DNA from: Hydrogenophaga sp. 2FB
GTDB lineage: Bacteria > Pseudomonadota > Gammaproteobacteria > Burkholderiales > Burkholderiaceae_C
Direction: 5' to 3'
Assembly (NCBI RefSeq): GCF_005503365.1
Contig: NZ_SCML01000021.1
Location: 36,503-100,502 of the forward strand
Length of the DNA stretch: 64,000 bases
The notes below the pieces were generated by a model. The model made no database searches and was not told the DNA's origin. It saw only the letters and a program-made list of their open reading frames with translations. Within the stretch, counting starts at the first letter, position 1; the number at the start of each line of letters is the position of its first letter. Made by a program: the position numbers and the translations under genes. Positions 57,665 through 64,000 of this stretch are shown in pieces.

Positions 57665-58264
57665 GTGAGCACTCACGCGTCCGGCGCCTTCAAGGCGTCG
57701 CCCCAACCTGACGATGCCGTCGAGTTGGGCCGCATACAGGACGCGTGGGGCATCAAGGGCTGGGTTCGGATCCTGCCCCACAGCGCCGACACCTCGGCGC
57801 TGTTCGCATCCTCCAAATGGTTCCTGCAGCCGCCCGAAGCCCGCTTCGCGCGCGGCTTTTCGGCGTTTGCGGGTTGCGTCGGCGTCAGCGTGGTCGAAGT
57901 GAAGGCACATGCCGACGGCCTGGTCGCCCAGATTGAAGGTGTGGACGACCGCAACGCGGCCGAGGCCCTCAAGGGCGTGCGCATCTACCTGCCGCGCAGC
58001 GCGTTCCCGGCCACGCCGGAAGGTGAGTACTACTGGGTCGACCTGCTCGGCCTGGACGTGGTCAATCGCGAAGGCGTGCACCTGGGCGTGGTGCGCGACC
58101 TCGTCGCCACCGGGCCGACCTCGGTGCTGGTGCTCGAATACACCGAAACGGTGGACGGCGCCGAGCAGACCGCCGAGCGCATGATCCCGTTCGTCGCGGC
58201 CTATATCGACGATGTGGACAAGGCCCAGCGCCGCATCACCGCCGACTGGCAACCCGATTACTGA
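57665..58264 (+). CDS. rimM: ribosome maturation factor RimM, GTG start
   Basis: A 199-residue RimM with the N-terminal beta-barrel (VELGRIQDAWGIKGWVRI) and C-terminal PRC-barrel (YYWVDLLGLDVVNREG, LVLEY, IPFVAAYIDDVD). It helps 30S head assembly with S19. The GTG at 57665 gives MSTHASG; no ATG is available before the conserved core. It starts 16 bases after rpsP. Confidence 0.95.
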   Translation: MSTHASGAFKASPQPDDAVELGRIQDAWGIKGWVRILPHSADTSALFASSKWFLQPPEARFARGFSAFAGCVGVSVVEVKAHADGLVAQIEGVDDRNAAEALKGVRIYLPRSAFPATPEGEYYWVDLLGLDVVNREGVHLGVVRDLVATGPTSVLVLEYTETVDGAEQTAERMIPFVAAYIDDVDKAQRRITADWQPDY

Positions 58265-58286
58265 CGCCCGCGCCGGCCACACCGCC

Positions 58287-59051
58287 ATGCGCTTCGACGT
58301 CATCACCCTGTTCCCCGAGCTTTTTGCGCCGTTCCTGCAACACGGCATCAACCGCCGCGCCTTCGAGTCCGGCCTGGTGGATGTGCGCCTTTGGAATCCG
58401 CGCGATTTCGCCGAAGGCAACTACCGACGTGTGGACGACCGCCCGTTCGGTGGCGGGCCCGGCATGGTCATGATGGCCGAGCCCTTGTGGCAATGCCTGC
58501 AGGCCGTTCGCGCTTCTCGCGCGGATCCTGACGGTGAACACGCCCCGGTCGTGTTGTTCTCACCGATTGGCGAACCGCTGAACCACGCCAGCGTGGAGCG
58601 CTGGTCGCACAGCCGGGGCGCTGTGCTGGTGTGTGGTCGCTACGAAGGCATTGACCAGCGTTTCATCGACACCTGCGTGGACCTGCAGATCAGCCTGGGC
58701 GACTTTGTGCTCTCCGGCGGCGAAATCGCGGCCATGGCCTTGCTCGACGCGGTTGCCCGCCTGCAGCCGGGTGTGCTCAGCGACCAGGGCAGCCACCAGC
58801 AGGACAGCTTTAACCCCGCGCTCGACGGCCTGCTCGACAGCCCGCATTTCACCCGCCCCGAAGAATGGCACGGCCAGCCGGTGCCCGAGGTGCTGCTGGG
58901 GGGGCACCACGAACGCATTGCCCGCCACCGGCGAGAGCAAAGCCTGGCGCTCACCGCGCGCCAGCGGCCCGACCTGTTGCAACGGGCGCGGGAGCAGGGC
59001 TTGCTCGACAAGGCCGACCAGACTTTCCTGCGCTCTCAGGGCTTGCTATAA
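58287..59051 (+). CDS. trmD: tRNA (guanine-N1)-methyltransferase
   Basis: A 254-residue TrmD with the trefoil-knot SAM site: RFDVITLFPELF at the start, DRPFGGGPGMVMMAEPL, VCGRYEGIDQRFID and the knot GDFVLSGGEIAAMALLDAVARL. It makes m1G37 in tRNAs reading CNN codons and prevents frameshifting. The ATG at 58287 lies 22 bases after rimM. The last codons overlap a -10-like TATAAT, so rplS may also be transcribed from here. Confidence 0.97.
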   Translation: MRFDVITLFPELFAPFLQHGINRRAFESGLVDVRLWNPRDFAEGNYRRVDDRPFGGGPGMVMMAEPLWQCLQAVRASRADPDGEHAPVVLFSPIGEPLNHASVERWSHSRGAVLVCGRYEGIDQRFIDTCVDLQISLGDFVLSGGEIAAMALLDAVARLQPGVLSDQGSHQQDSFNPALDGLLDSPHFTRPEEWHGQPVPEVLLGGHHERIARHRREQSLALTARQRPDLLQRAREQGLLDKADQTFLRSQGLL

Positions 59052-59052
59052 T
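59024..59052 (+). promoter_or_regulatory. possible internal promoter for rplS inside the trmD 3' end
   Basis: TATAAT (59047-59052) spans the trmD stop, with TTTCCT (59024-59029) as a weak -35 at 17 bases. The rplS ATG is 131 bases further. An internal promoter would allow L19 to be made in larger amounts than TrmD. Confidence is limited by the poor -35. Confidence 0.4.
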
Positions 59053-59183
59053 CCAGGGCTTTTCGATCCTCTGACCGGCCGCTGTGACCGGGCCAGCCCG
59101 CAAACCCGAGAGGGAATGGACAGGGCCATTGCCGGATTCGCAGCCTTTAGTGCAGCGCGGTCATGATCGACGAACAGGAAACC

Positions 59184-59540
<357 letters not shown>

Positions 59541-59576
59541 GGCGCATCGGAGCAACCCTCCGGTACCCTGCCCCAG

Positions 59577-59608
59577 AAAAAAAGCCGCTCCTCGGAGCGG
59601 CTTTTTTT
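59577..59608 (+). terminator. Rho-independent terminator of the rpsP-rplS operon
   Basis: AAAAAAAGCCGCTCC-TC-GGAGCGGCTTTTTTT: an 8-bp GC stem extended by A-U pairs, with a U-run of seven. It lies 36 bases after the rplS stop and is the clearest terminator in the window. Because of the A-tract it could also work on the minus strand. Confidence 0.92.
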
Positions 59609-59671
59609 CGTCCGTTCGCACCGCTCCAGCGCGTGCAACCCGCGCGGCAGCGGGGGAGGGGACATGTCGCT

Positions 59672-60370
59672 ATGCTTGGCGCTCACATGACCCAGCTTCT
59701 TCCCGCCTTTGACCCGCGCCTGATCCCTATCGTCGCGGATGCCGACGACGAAATCCTGCCACCCGCGCAAGCGCATCGCCTCACACCCGTGGGCATGCGC
59801 GAACTCTTCGCCCGGCCTCCCGTGTGGACGCCCGAATTGCGCCGTGAGCCGAAATTTGCCGACCGCATGCCCGCCGAGGCGGCGGTGTTGTTGCCCTTGG
59901 TCATGCGCGATGAGCTCACCTTGATCCTGACGCAGCGCGCCACCCACCTGTCCACCCACTCGGGGCAGATCGCCCTGCCGGGTGGCAAGCTCGACCCGGA
60001 GGACGCCGATGCCATCGCGGCGGCCTTGCGCGAGGCGCACGAAGAAATCGGCTTGTTGCCCGAGCAGGTGGAGGTGCTGGGCACGCTGCCGGTGTATGTG
60101 ACGGGCACGTCCTTCACGGTCACACCGGTGGTGGGGCTGGTGCAGCCCGGCTTCGAGCTGACGCCCAACCCGGACGAGGTGGCCGACGTGTTCGAGGTGC
60201 CGCTGGCGTACCTCATGAACCCCTTGCACCACCGGCGGCATGCGCACGACTTTGAAGGCGTCGTGCGCCAGTGGTATTCCATGCCGTACCAGGATGGCGA
60301 CCGCGAGCGCTTCATCTGGGGCGCCACCGCGGGCATGCTGCGCAATTTCTACCGCATGCTCAGCGCTTGA
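59672..60370 (+). CDS. CoA pyrophosphatase-type Nudix hydrolase
   Basis: A 232-residue Nudix protein. The box is GGKLDPEDADAIAAALREAH followed by EEIGL (Glu residues bind Mg), and the upstream QRATHLSTHSGQIALPGG matches the CoA-pyrophosphatase (NudL/YeaB) signature. It hydrolyses CoA and acyl-CoA to 4'-phosphopantetheine and 3',5'-ADP. GGGAGGGG upstream supports ATG 59672; ATG 59687 (MTQLLPAF) is the alternative. Confidence 0.9.
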   Translation: MLGAHMTQLLPAFDPRLIPIVADADDEILPPAQAHRLTPVGMRELFARPPVWTPELRREPKFADRMPAEAAVLLPLVMRDELTLILTQRATHLSTHSGQIALPGGKLDPEDADAIAAALREAHEEIGLLPEQVEVLGTLPVYVTGTSFTVTPVVGLVQPGFELTPNPDEVADVFEVPLAYLMNPLHHRRHAHDFEGVVRQWYSMPYQDGDRERFIWGATAGMLRNFYRMLSA

Positions 60371-60433
60371 CGGGCCAACATTCCCGCCCCGCGGCTTGTG
60401 GAGCGGGGCGGAGCACGCCACTATGATGGCGCC

Positions 60434-61363
60434 ATGAGTTTCTTTGCCATCCTTGTCGCCTTGCTGCTGGAGCAGGCCCGCCCGCTCGCTTTCGACAACC
60501 CGGTGCACGCGGGCTTGCGCGGTTGGGCGCGCACCGTGCGGCGCAACCTCGACGCGGGCCAGACCTCGCACGGTTGGGTCGCCTGGTCCTTGGCCGTGGG
60601 TATCCCTGCTGTCGTCGCGGGCCTGGTGTATTGGGGCCTGTGGCAATTCAGCTCGGTGCTGGCCTTCGTGTGGGTGGTGGGCATCCTGTACGTCACGCTG
60701 GGGTTTCGCCAGTTCAGCCACCATTTCAGCGAGATCCGCCAGGCGCTGGACGAGGGCAATGACATGCTCGCGCGCGAGAAGCTGGCCCGCTGGCTGCGGG
60801 TGGATGCGTCCAGCCTGCCGCGCGCCGAACTGCTGCGCCAGGTGATCGAACACTCGGTGCTCGCAGCGCACCGGCATGTGTTTGGTGTGTTGGTGTGCTT
60901 CGTGGTGTTCTGGGCCTTGGGCCTCGGGCCCTCGGGCGCGGTGTTCTATCGCATGGCCGAGTACCTGTCGCGCAACTGGCGCGCGCGGCCCGATGGCACG
61001 CCCAGCCTGGGCCTGCAGCATGCGGCCGCCACGGCCTGGCGCTGGATCGACCATGTGCCGGCGCGCGTCACGGCGCTCGGGTTTGCCGTCGTCGGCAATT
61101 TCGAGGAAGCGCTGGCGAGCTGGCGTGCCGATGCCGAGCGTTTCGCGCCAGGCAGCGACGGCGTGGTGCTGGCCGCCACGTCGGGCGCGCTCAACGTGAG
61201 GCTGGCGCCGCAGCCCGACGCGCTGGCCTTGCCGGAAGACGACGACCCCGGCGACCGGCCCGAGCCGCAACTCGCGCACCTGGGCAGCGTGGTGGGCCTG
61301 GTGTGGCGCTCGGTGGTGCTGTGGATGCTGCTGCTCGCGCTGCTGACGCTGGCAGGGCTTTAG
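60434..61363 (+). CDS. CobD/CbiB-family membrane protein
   Basis: A 309-residue membrane protein of the CobD/CbiB (cobalamin aminopropanol linkage) and AmpE group. FFAILVALLLEQARPLAF starts the first helix, and RHVFGVLVCFVVFWALGLGPSGAVFYRM is the conserved core. No other cobalamin genes are near, and proteins of this branch are often annotated as regulatory or unknown. It starts 63 bases after the Nudix gene. Confidence 0.85.
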   Translation: MSFFAILVALLLEQARPLAFDNPVHAGLRGWARTVRRNLDAGQTSHGWVAWSLAVGIPAVVAGLVYWGLWQFSSVLAFVWVVGILYVTLGFRQFSHHFSEIRQALDEGNDMLAREKLARWLRVDASSLPRAELLRQVIEHSVLAAHRHVFGVLVCFVVFWALGLGPSGAVFYRMAEYLSRNWRARPDGTPSLGLQHAAATAWRWIDHVPARVTALGFAVVGNFEEALASWRADAERFAPGSDGVVLAATSGALNVRLAPQPDALALPEDDDPGDRPEPQLAHLGSVVGLVWRSVVLWMLLLALLTLAGL

Positions 61364-61373
61364 CCCTTTGCGG

Positions 61374-62312
61374 TCAATACCGTCGCTTGTCCGATAGTTC
61401 TGCGAATAACTCGCGGTAGAGGCGGTAGCGGTTCTCGCTGATCGCCAGCGCATCGTCCGTGGGCTGGTGCGCCTCCCCGGTCTGCACGTGCGCCACCACC
61501 GCGCAACCGGGTTCGTGCAGGTGCGTGCAGTTGTAGAAGCGGCACTCCCCCAGGGTGGCGTTCAGGTCCGGCATGAGGTGGGCCAACTGCATCGGCTCGA
61601 TGTGGTTCAGGCCGAATTCCTGAAACCCCGGTGAATCGATCAACGCGGTCTGGCGCGCCGCGTCCACCCAGTACCAGGTGGTGCTGGTGGTCGTGTGTTT
61701 GCCCGAGTTGAGCGCGCGCGAGATTTCACCCGTCTGCGCGCGCGCCTCGGGCACCAGCCGGTTCACCAACGTGCTCTTGCCCACGCCCGAAGGGCCGAGC
61801 ACCAGCGTGCGTTTGTTCAACAGGCGCGCTTGCAGTTCTTCCAGACCGGCTTCGGTGCCGTCGGCCGATTTCAGGCGCAAGGGCAGGACCGTGCAACCCA
61901 TGCGGCGGTACGGCTCCAACCGGGCCCAGGCGCGATCGAACGCGGGTTGCAGATCGCTTTTGTTGAGCACGATCAGCACGTCGATGTGTTCGGCCTGCGC
62001 CGCGATGAGCGCGCGCGTGAGCTGGCTTTCGGAGAACTCGGGGTCGGCGGCGACCAGCACCAGCACCTGGTCCAGGTTGGCCGCGAACGATTTGGTGCGC
62101 ATCTCGTCCTGCCGGTAGAACAGGTTGCGACGCTCGTCCACGCGCTCGATGCTGCCTTCGTCGCCGGTGACCTGCCACTGCACGCGATCGCCCACGACCA
62201 CGGCATTTTTCTTTCCGCGCGGGTGGCAGATGCGGCGTTCGCCGTCCGGGCTTTCGACGAGGCAGTGGCGCCCATGGGCGGCCACCACCAGTCCGGGCTG
62301 GAGATCGGCCAT
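61374..62312 (-). CDS. rsgA: ribosome small-subunit-dependent GTPase A
   Basis: A 312-residue circularly permuted GTPase: OB-fold first (about 5-75), then G4 (NKSD, 117-120), G1 (GPSGVGKS, 173-180), G3 (DSPGFQEFGL) and a C-terminal zinc knuckle (CRFYNCTHLHEPGC). It assists late 30S maturation. The ATG overlaps the stop of the pterin dehydratase gene by one base (TGATG), so the two are translationally linked. Confidence 0.96.
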   Translation of the reverse strand: MADLQPGLVVAAHGRHCLVESPDGERRICHPRGKKNAVVVGDRVQWQVTGDEGSIERVDERRNLFYRQDEMRTKSFAANLDQVLVLVAADPEFSESQLTRALIAAQAEHIDVLIVLNKSDLQPAFDRAWARLEPYRRMGCTVLPLRLKSADGTEAGLEELQARLLNKRTLVLGPSGVGKSTLVNRLVPEARAQTGEISRALNSGKHTTTSTTWYWVDAARQTALIDSPGFQEFGLNHIEPMQLAHLMPDLNATLGECRFYNCTHLHEPGCAVVAHVQTGEAHQPTDDALAISENRYRLYRELFAELSDKRRY

Positions 62313-62632
62313 CAGGCCTTCTGCAACGCGTCCACCGCGGCAGCGCAGTGGAAGTCGCTGACCGAAATGCCGTTCACGTCGTGCGTGTTGAAGCGCACCG
62401 TGCAGCGGCTGTAGCCCAGCGCCAGGTCGGGGTGGTGGTCTTCGCGGTGCGCGATCCAGGCCAGCGCGTTGACGAAGGCCATGGTTTCGTGGAAGTTGGC
62501 GAAGTTGTAGGTTTTCTCCAACGCGCCATCGATCAGCTTCCAGCCCTGGGCGGCATCGCCATTGAGCTGGGTGAGTTGCGTCACGATTTCGGTGGCGGAG
62601 AGGGCGCGTCGGTTCTGGTGGATCGGATTCAT
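62312..62632 (-). CDS. pterin-4a-carbinolamine dehydratase
   Basis: A 106-residue PCD: RALSATEIVTQLTQLNG, GWKLIDGALEKTYNFANFHETMAFVNALAWIAHREDHHPDL read in pieces, with the catalytic His cluster in REDHHPD. It dehydrates 4a-hydroxytetrahydrobiopterin, or acts as a PhhB-like helper. It lies between rsgA and an M48 peptidase gene, with 12 bases to the latter's stop. Confidence 0.95.
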   Translation of the reverse strand: MNPIHQNRRALSATEIVTQLTQLNGDAAQGWKLIDGALEKTYNFANFHETMAFVNALAWIAHREDHHPDLALGYSRCTVRFNTHDVNGISVSDFHCAAAVDALQKA

Positions 62633-62644
62633 GTTGGGCTCGCT

Positions 62645-63907
62645 TCAAGCGGCTTGCAGGCGCGAGAGGCGCTCGCTGGCGGGTGGGTGGGAGTAGTAGA
62701 AGCGCGCGTACAGCGGGTCGGGCGTGAGCGTGCTGGCGTTGTCTTTGTAGAGCTTGAGCAAGGCGCTGGCGAGGTCGCGGCCGTTGGTGTATTCGACCGC
62801 ATAGGCGTCGGCCTCGAACTCGTGCTTGCGCGAGAGCTGCGCCATGAGCGGCGAGAGGAAGTAGGTGAACAGGGGCACCACCATCATGAACAGCAGCAGG
62901 GCGAGTGCGTCGTTGGGCGTGTCCATGGACGGCGTGACGCCCAGGCCGCTGTAGAACCAGGCCTGGCTGGACACCCAGCCCAGCAACGCAAAGCCCGCGA
63001 GGCTCAACGCGAACATGAGCACGATGCGCTTCAAGATGTGGCGGCGTTTGTAGTGACCCAGCTCGTGCGCGAGCACGGCGTCGATTTCTTCGGGGCTGAG
63101 CTGCTTGAGCAGGGTGTCGAAGAACACCACGCGCTTGGCGGCGCCGAAGCCGGTGAAGTAGGCGTTGGCGTGCGCGCTGCGCTTGCTACCGTCCATCACG
63201 AACAGGCCCTTGGCCGCGAAGCCGCAGCGCTGCATGAGCGCGTTCACGCGGGCTTTGAGGTCTTCGTCGGACAGCGGCTCGAACTTGTTGAACAGCGGCG
63301 CGATCACGGTGGGATAGAGCACCAGCGCGAGCAGGTTGAAGGCCATCCACACGCCCCAGGCCCAGAGCCACCAGGTCGGGCCGGCGGCACCCATCAGCCA
63401 CAGCACCAGCGCCGCAATGGGCAGGCCGATGAGTGCGCCGACCAGCGCACCCTTGAAAAGATCGGCCAGCCAGAGCGACAGGGTCATCTTGTTGAAGCCG
63501 AAGCGCTCTTCGATGCGGAAGGTGGCGTACCAGCTCAACGGCAGCGTGATGAGGCCACCGATCAGCACGAAGGCCGCCAGCAGCGCGAGTTGCTGCAGCA
63601 GACCGCCGCCCATGGCTTCCAGCAACACCTGGTTGAGCCAGTCGAGGCCGCCGAGCAAGGTCCAGCCCAGCAGCGGCGCGGCGTCGATGGTGGATTCGAG
63701 CAGGCCGTAGCGGGTTTTGGTGAGGGTGTAGTCGGCGGCCTTCTGGTGGGCTTCGATCGAGATGGTGTTGCTGAAGGCGGTCGGCACAGCCCCGCGGTGG
63801 CGTGCGACGTGGCGCATTTGCCGGCTGGCAAGCACGGTGCGCACGACCAGGCCAAGCACCAGCAAGGCGCAGAAAAGGGCGGTGAAAGAGAGCGAGGCGG
63901 TGTCCAT
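62645..63907 (-). CDS. M48-family zinc metalloprotease (Ste24-like)
   Basis: A 420-residue membrane protease with several hydrophobic segments, the zinc motif HELGHYKRRH near residue 280 and a third ligand in RKHEFEADAYAVEY. It resembles the CAAX-protease/Ste24 type rather than the shorter HtpX. Bacterial members degrade or process membrane proteins. The order rsgA-pterin dehydratase-M48 is one I associate with Comamonadaceae. Confidence 0.93.
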   Translation of the reverse strand: MDTASLSFTALFCALLVLGLVVRTVLASRQMRHVARHRGAVPTAFSNTISIEAHQKAADYTLTKTRYGLLESTIDAAPLLGWTLLGGLDWLNQVLLEAMGGGLLQQLALLAAFVLIGGLITLPLSWYATFRIEERFGFNKMTLSLWLADLFKGALVGALIGLPIAALVLWLMGAAGPTWWLWAWGVWMAFNLLALVLYPTVIAPLFNKFEPLSDEDLKARVNALMQRCGFAAKGLFVMDGSKRSAHANAYFTGFGAAKRVVFFDTLLKQLSPEEIDAVLAHELGHYKRRHILKRIVLMFALSLAGFALLGWVSSQAWFYSGLGVTPSMDTPNDALALLLFMMVVPLFTYFLSPLMAQLSRKHEFEADAYAVEYTNGRDLASALLKLYKDNASTLTPDPLYARFYYSHPPASERLSRLQAA

Positions 63908-63981
63908 GGGGCCGAGTCTATCGAAATGGGCCCGGATCGCGCGCCGATGGGCCTTCCAGCGGATCGGCGAAAATCCCCGCC

Positions 63982-64000
63982 ATGACTTCTGCCCCTCCCC
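63982..64000 (+). CDS. probable 5' end of a gene cut by the window edge
   Basis: ATG at 63982 begins an open frame MTSAPP that reaches the edge. It is divergent from the M48 peptidase, 74 bases apart. In related genomes I expect an oligoribonuclease gene (orn) here, but six codons cannot prove this. Confidence 0.3.

Noticed and set aside
62348..63985. A 545-codon plus-strand frame opposite the M48 protease
   Set aside because: Glu/Gln/Arg/Gly-rich antisense shadow with no conserved motif.

Overview
The window is high-G+C, densely packed bacterial DNA. It most resembles a betaproteobacterium of the order Burkholderiales, probably family Comamonadaceae. The evidence is a Burkholderiales-type porin with a C-terminal Phe, a Bug/TctC solute-binding protein, TRAP transporters, many LysR/IclR/GntR-regulated catabolic genes, and the core blocks rpsP-rimM-trmD-rplS and rsgA-pterin dehydratase-M48 peptidase. 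This is a family-level inference from gene content; no 16S or tRNA gene was seen. I found no insertion sequence, prophage or CRISPR array.

Region by region. (1) 0-9.2 kb is catabolic: the end of an amidohydrolase gene, an exported RidA-like protein, and a LysR regulator divergent from an operon encoding a porin, a Tat-exported amidohydrolase, an intradiol ring-cleavage dioxygenase, an SDR, a beta-keto acid cleavage enzyme, an MDR oxidoreductase, a cupin and an epoxide-hydrolase-like protein. (2) 9.2-11.8 kb holds a quinone oxidoreductase divergent from two tandem paralogous IclR regulators. (3) 11.8-20.8 kb is a divergent regulon built around an FCD-type GntR regulator. The minus arm encodes a maleate-isomerase/arylmalonate-decarboxylase-like protein, GntR, a cysteine hydrolase, a class III CoA-transferase and an HMG-CoA-lyase-like enzyme. 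The plus arm encodes a cupin, a 2OG-Fe(II) oxygenase, a NIPSNAP protein and a complete TRAP transporter. Two near-identical palindromes in the shared promoter region are probable GntR operators. The substrate is unknown, and I regard this as the best candidate for an undescribed pathway. (4) 20.8-27.2 kb encodes a LysE exporter, aldehyde and Fe-alcohol dehydrogenases, a Bug protein with a divergent LysR regulator, and an EamA transporter. (5) 27.3-29.3 kb is an intact alkylation-repair pair (Ada-AlkA fusion plus Ogt).

(6) 29.4-37.7 kb is an LPS/glycan block: phosphomannomutase, four glycosyltransferases, an O-antigen ligase, and a single protein joining Kdo transferase (WaaA) to a Kdo-kinase-like domain (KdkA). 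(7) 37.8-45.4 kb holds TolC, a rhodanese, Pcm, and an RND pump with adaptor and TetR regulator plus a clear operator. (8) 45.5-48.1 kb is a second, decayed adaptive-response locus: an Ada-like regulator that has lost all four zinc cysteines and most of its methyltransferase half, a truncated oxygenase remnant, and intact alkB and a second oxygenase. The ada-like gene and the oxygenase-alkB operon share a nearly identical upstream element. (9) 48.3-57.2 kb carries methyltransferases, glutaryl-CoA dehydrogenase with its LysR, MsrA, a fasciclin protein, a DMT transporter divergent from a Fur-family regulator with a small Cys/His-rich exported protein, an AEC transporter, a TM2 protein and a GNAT enzyme. 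(10) 57.2-64 kb is housekeeping: rpsP-rimM-trmD-rplS, a Nudix hydrolase, a CobD/CbiB-family protein, rsgA, a pterin dehydratase and an M48 peptidase. All functions are assigned by reading motifs; no database search was run.
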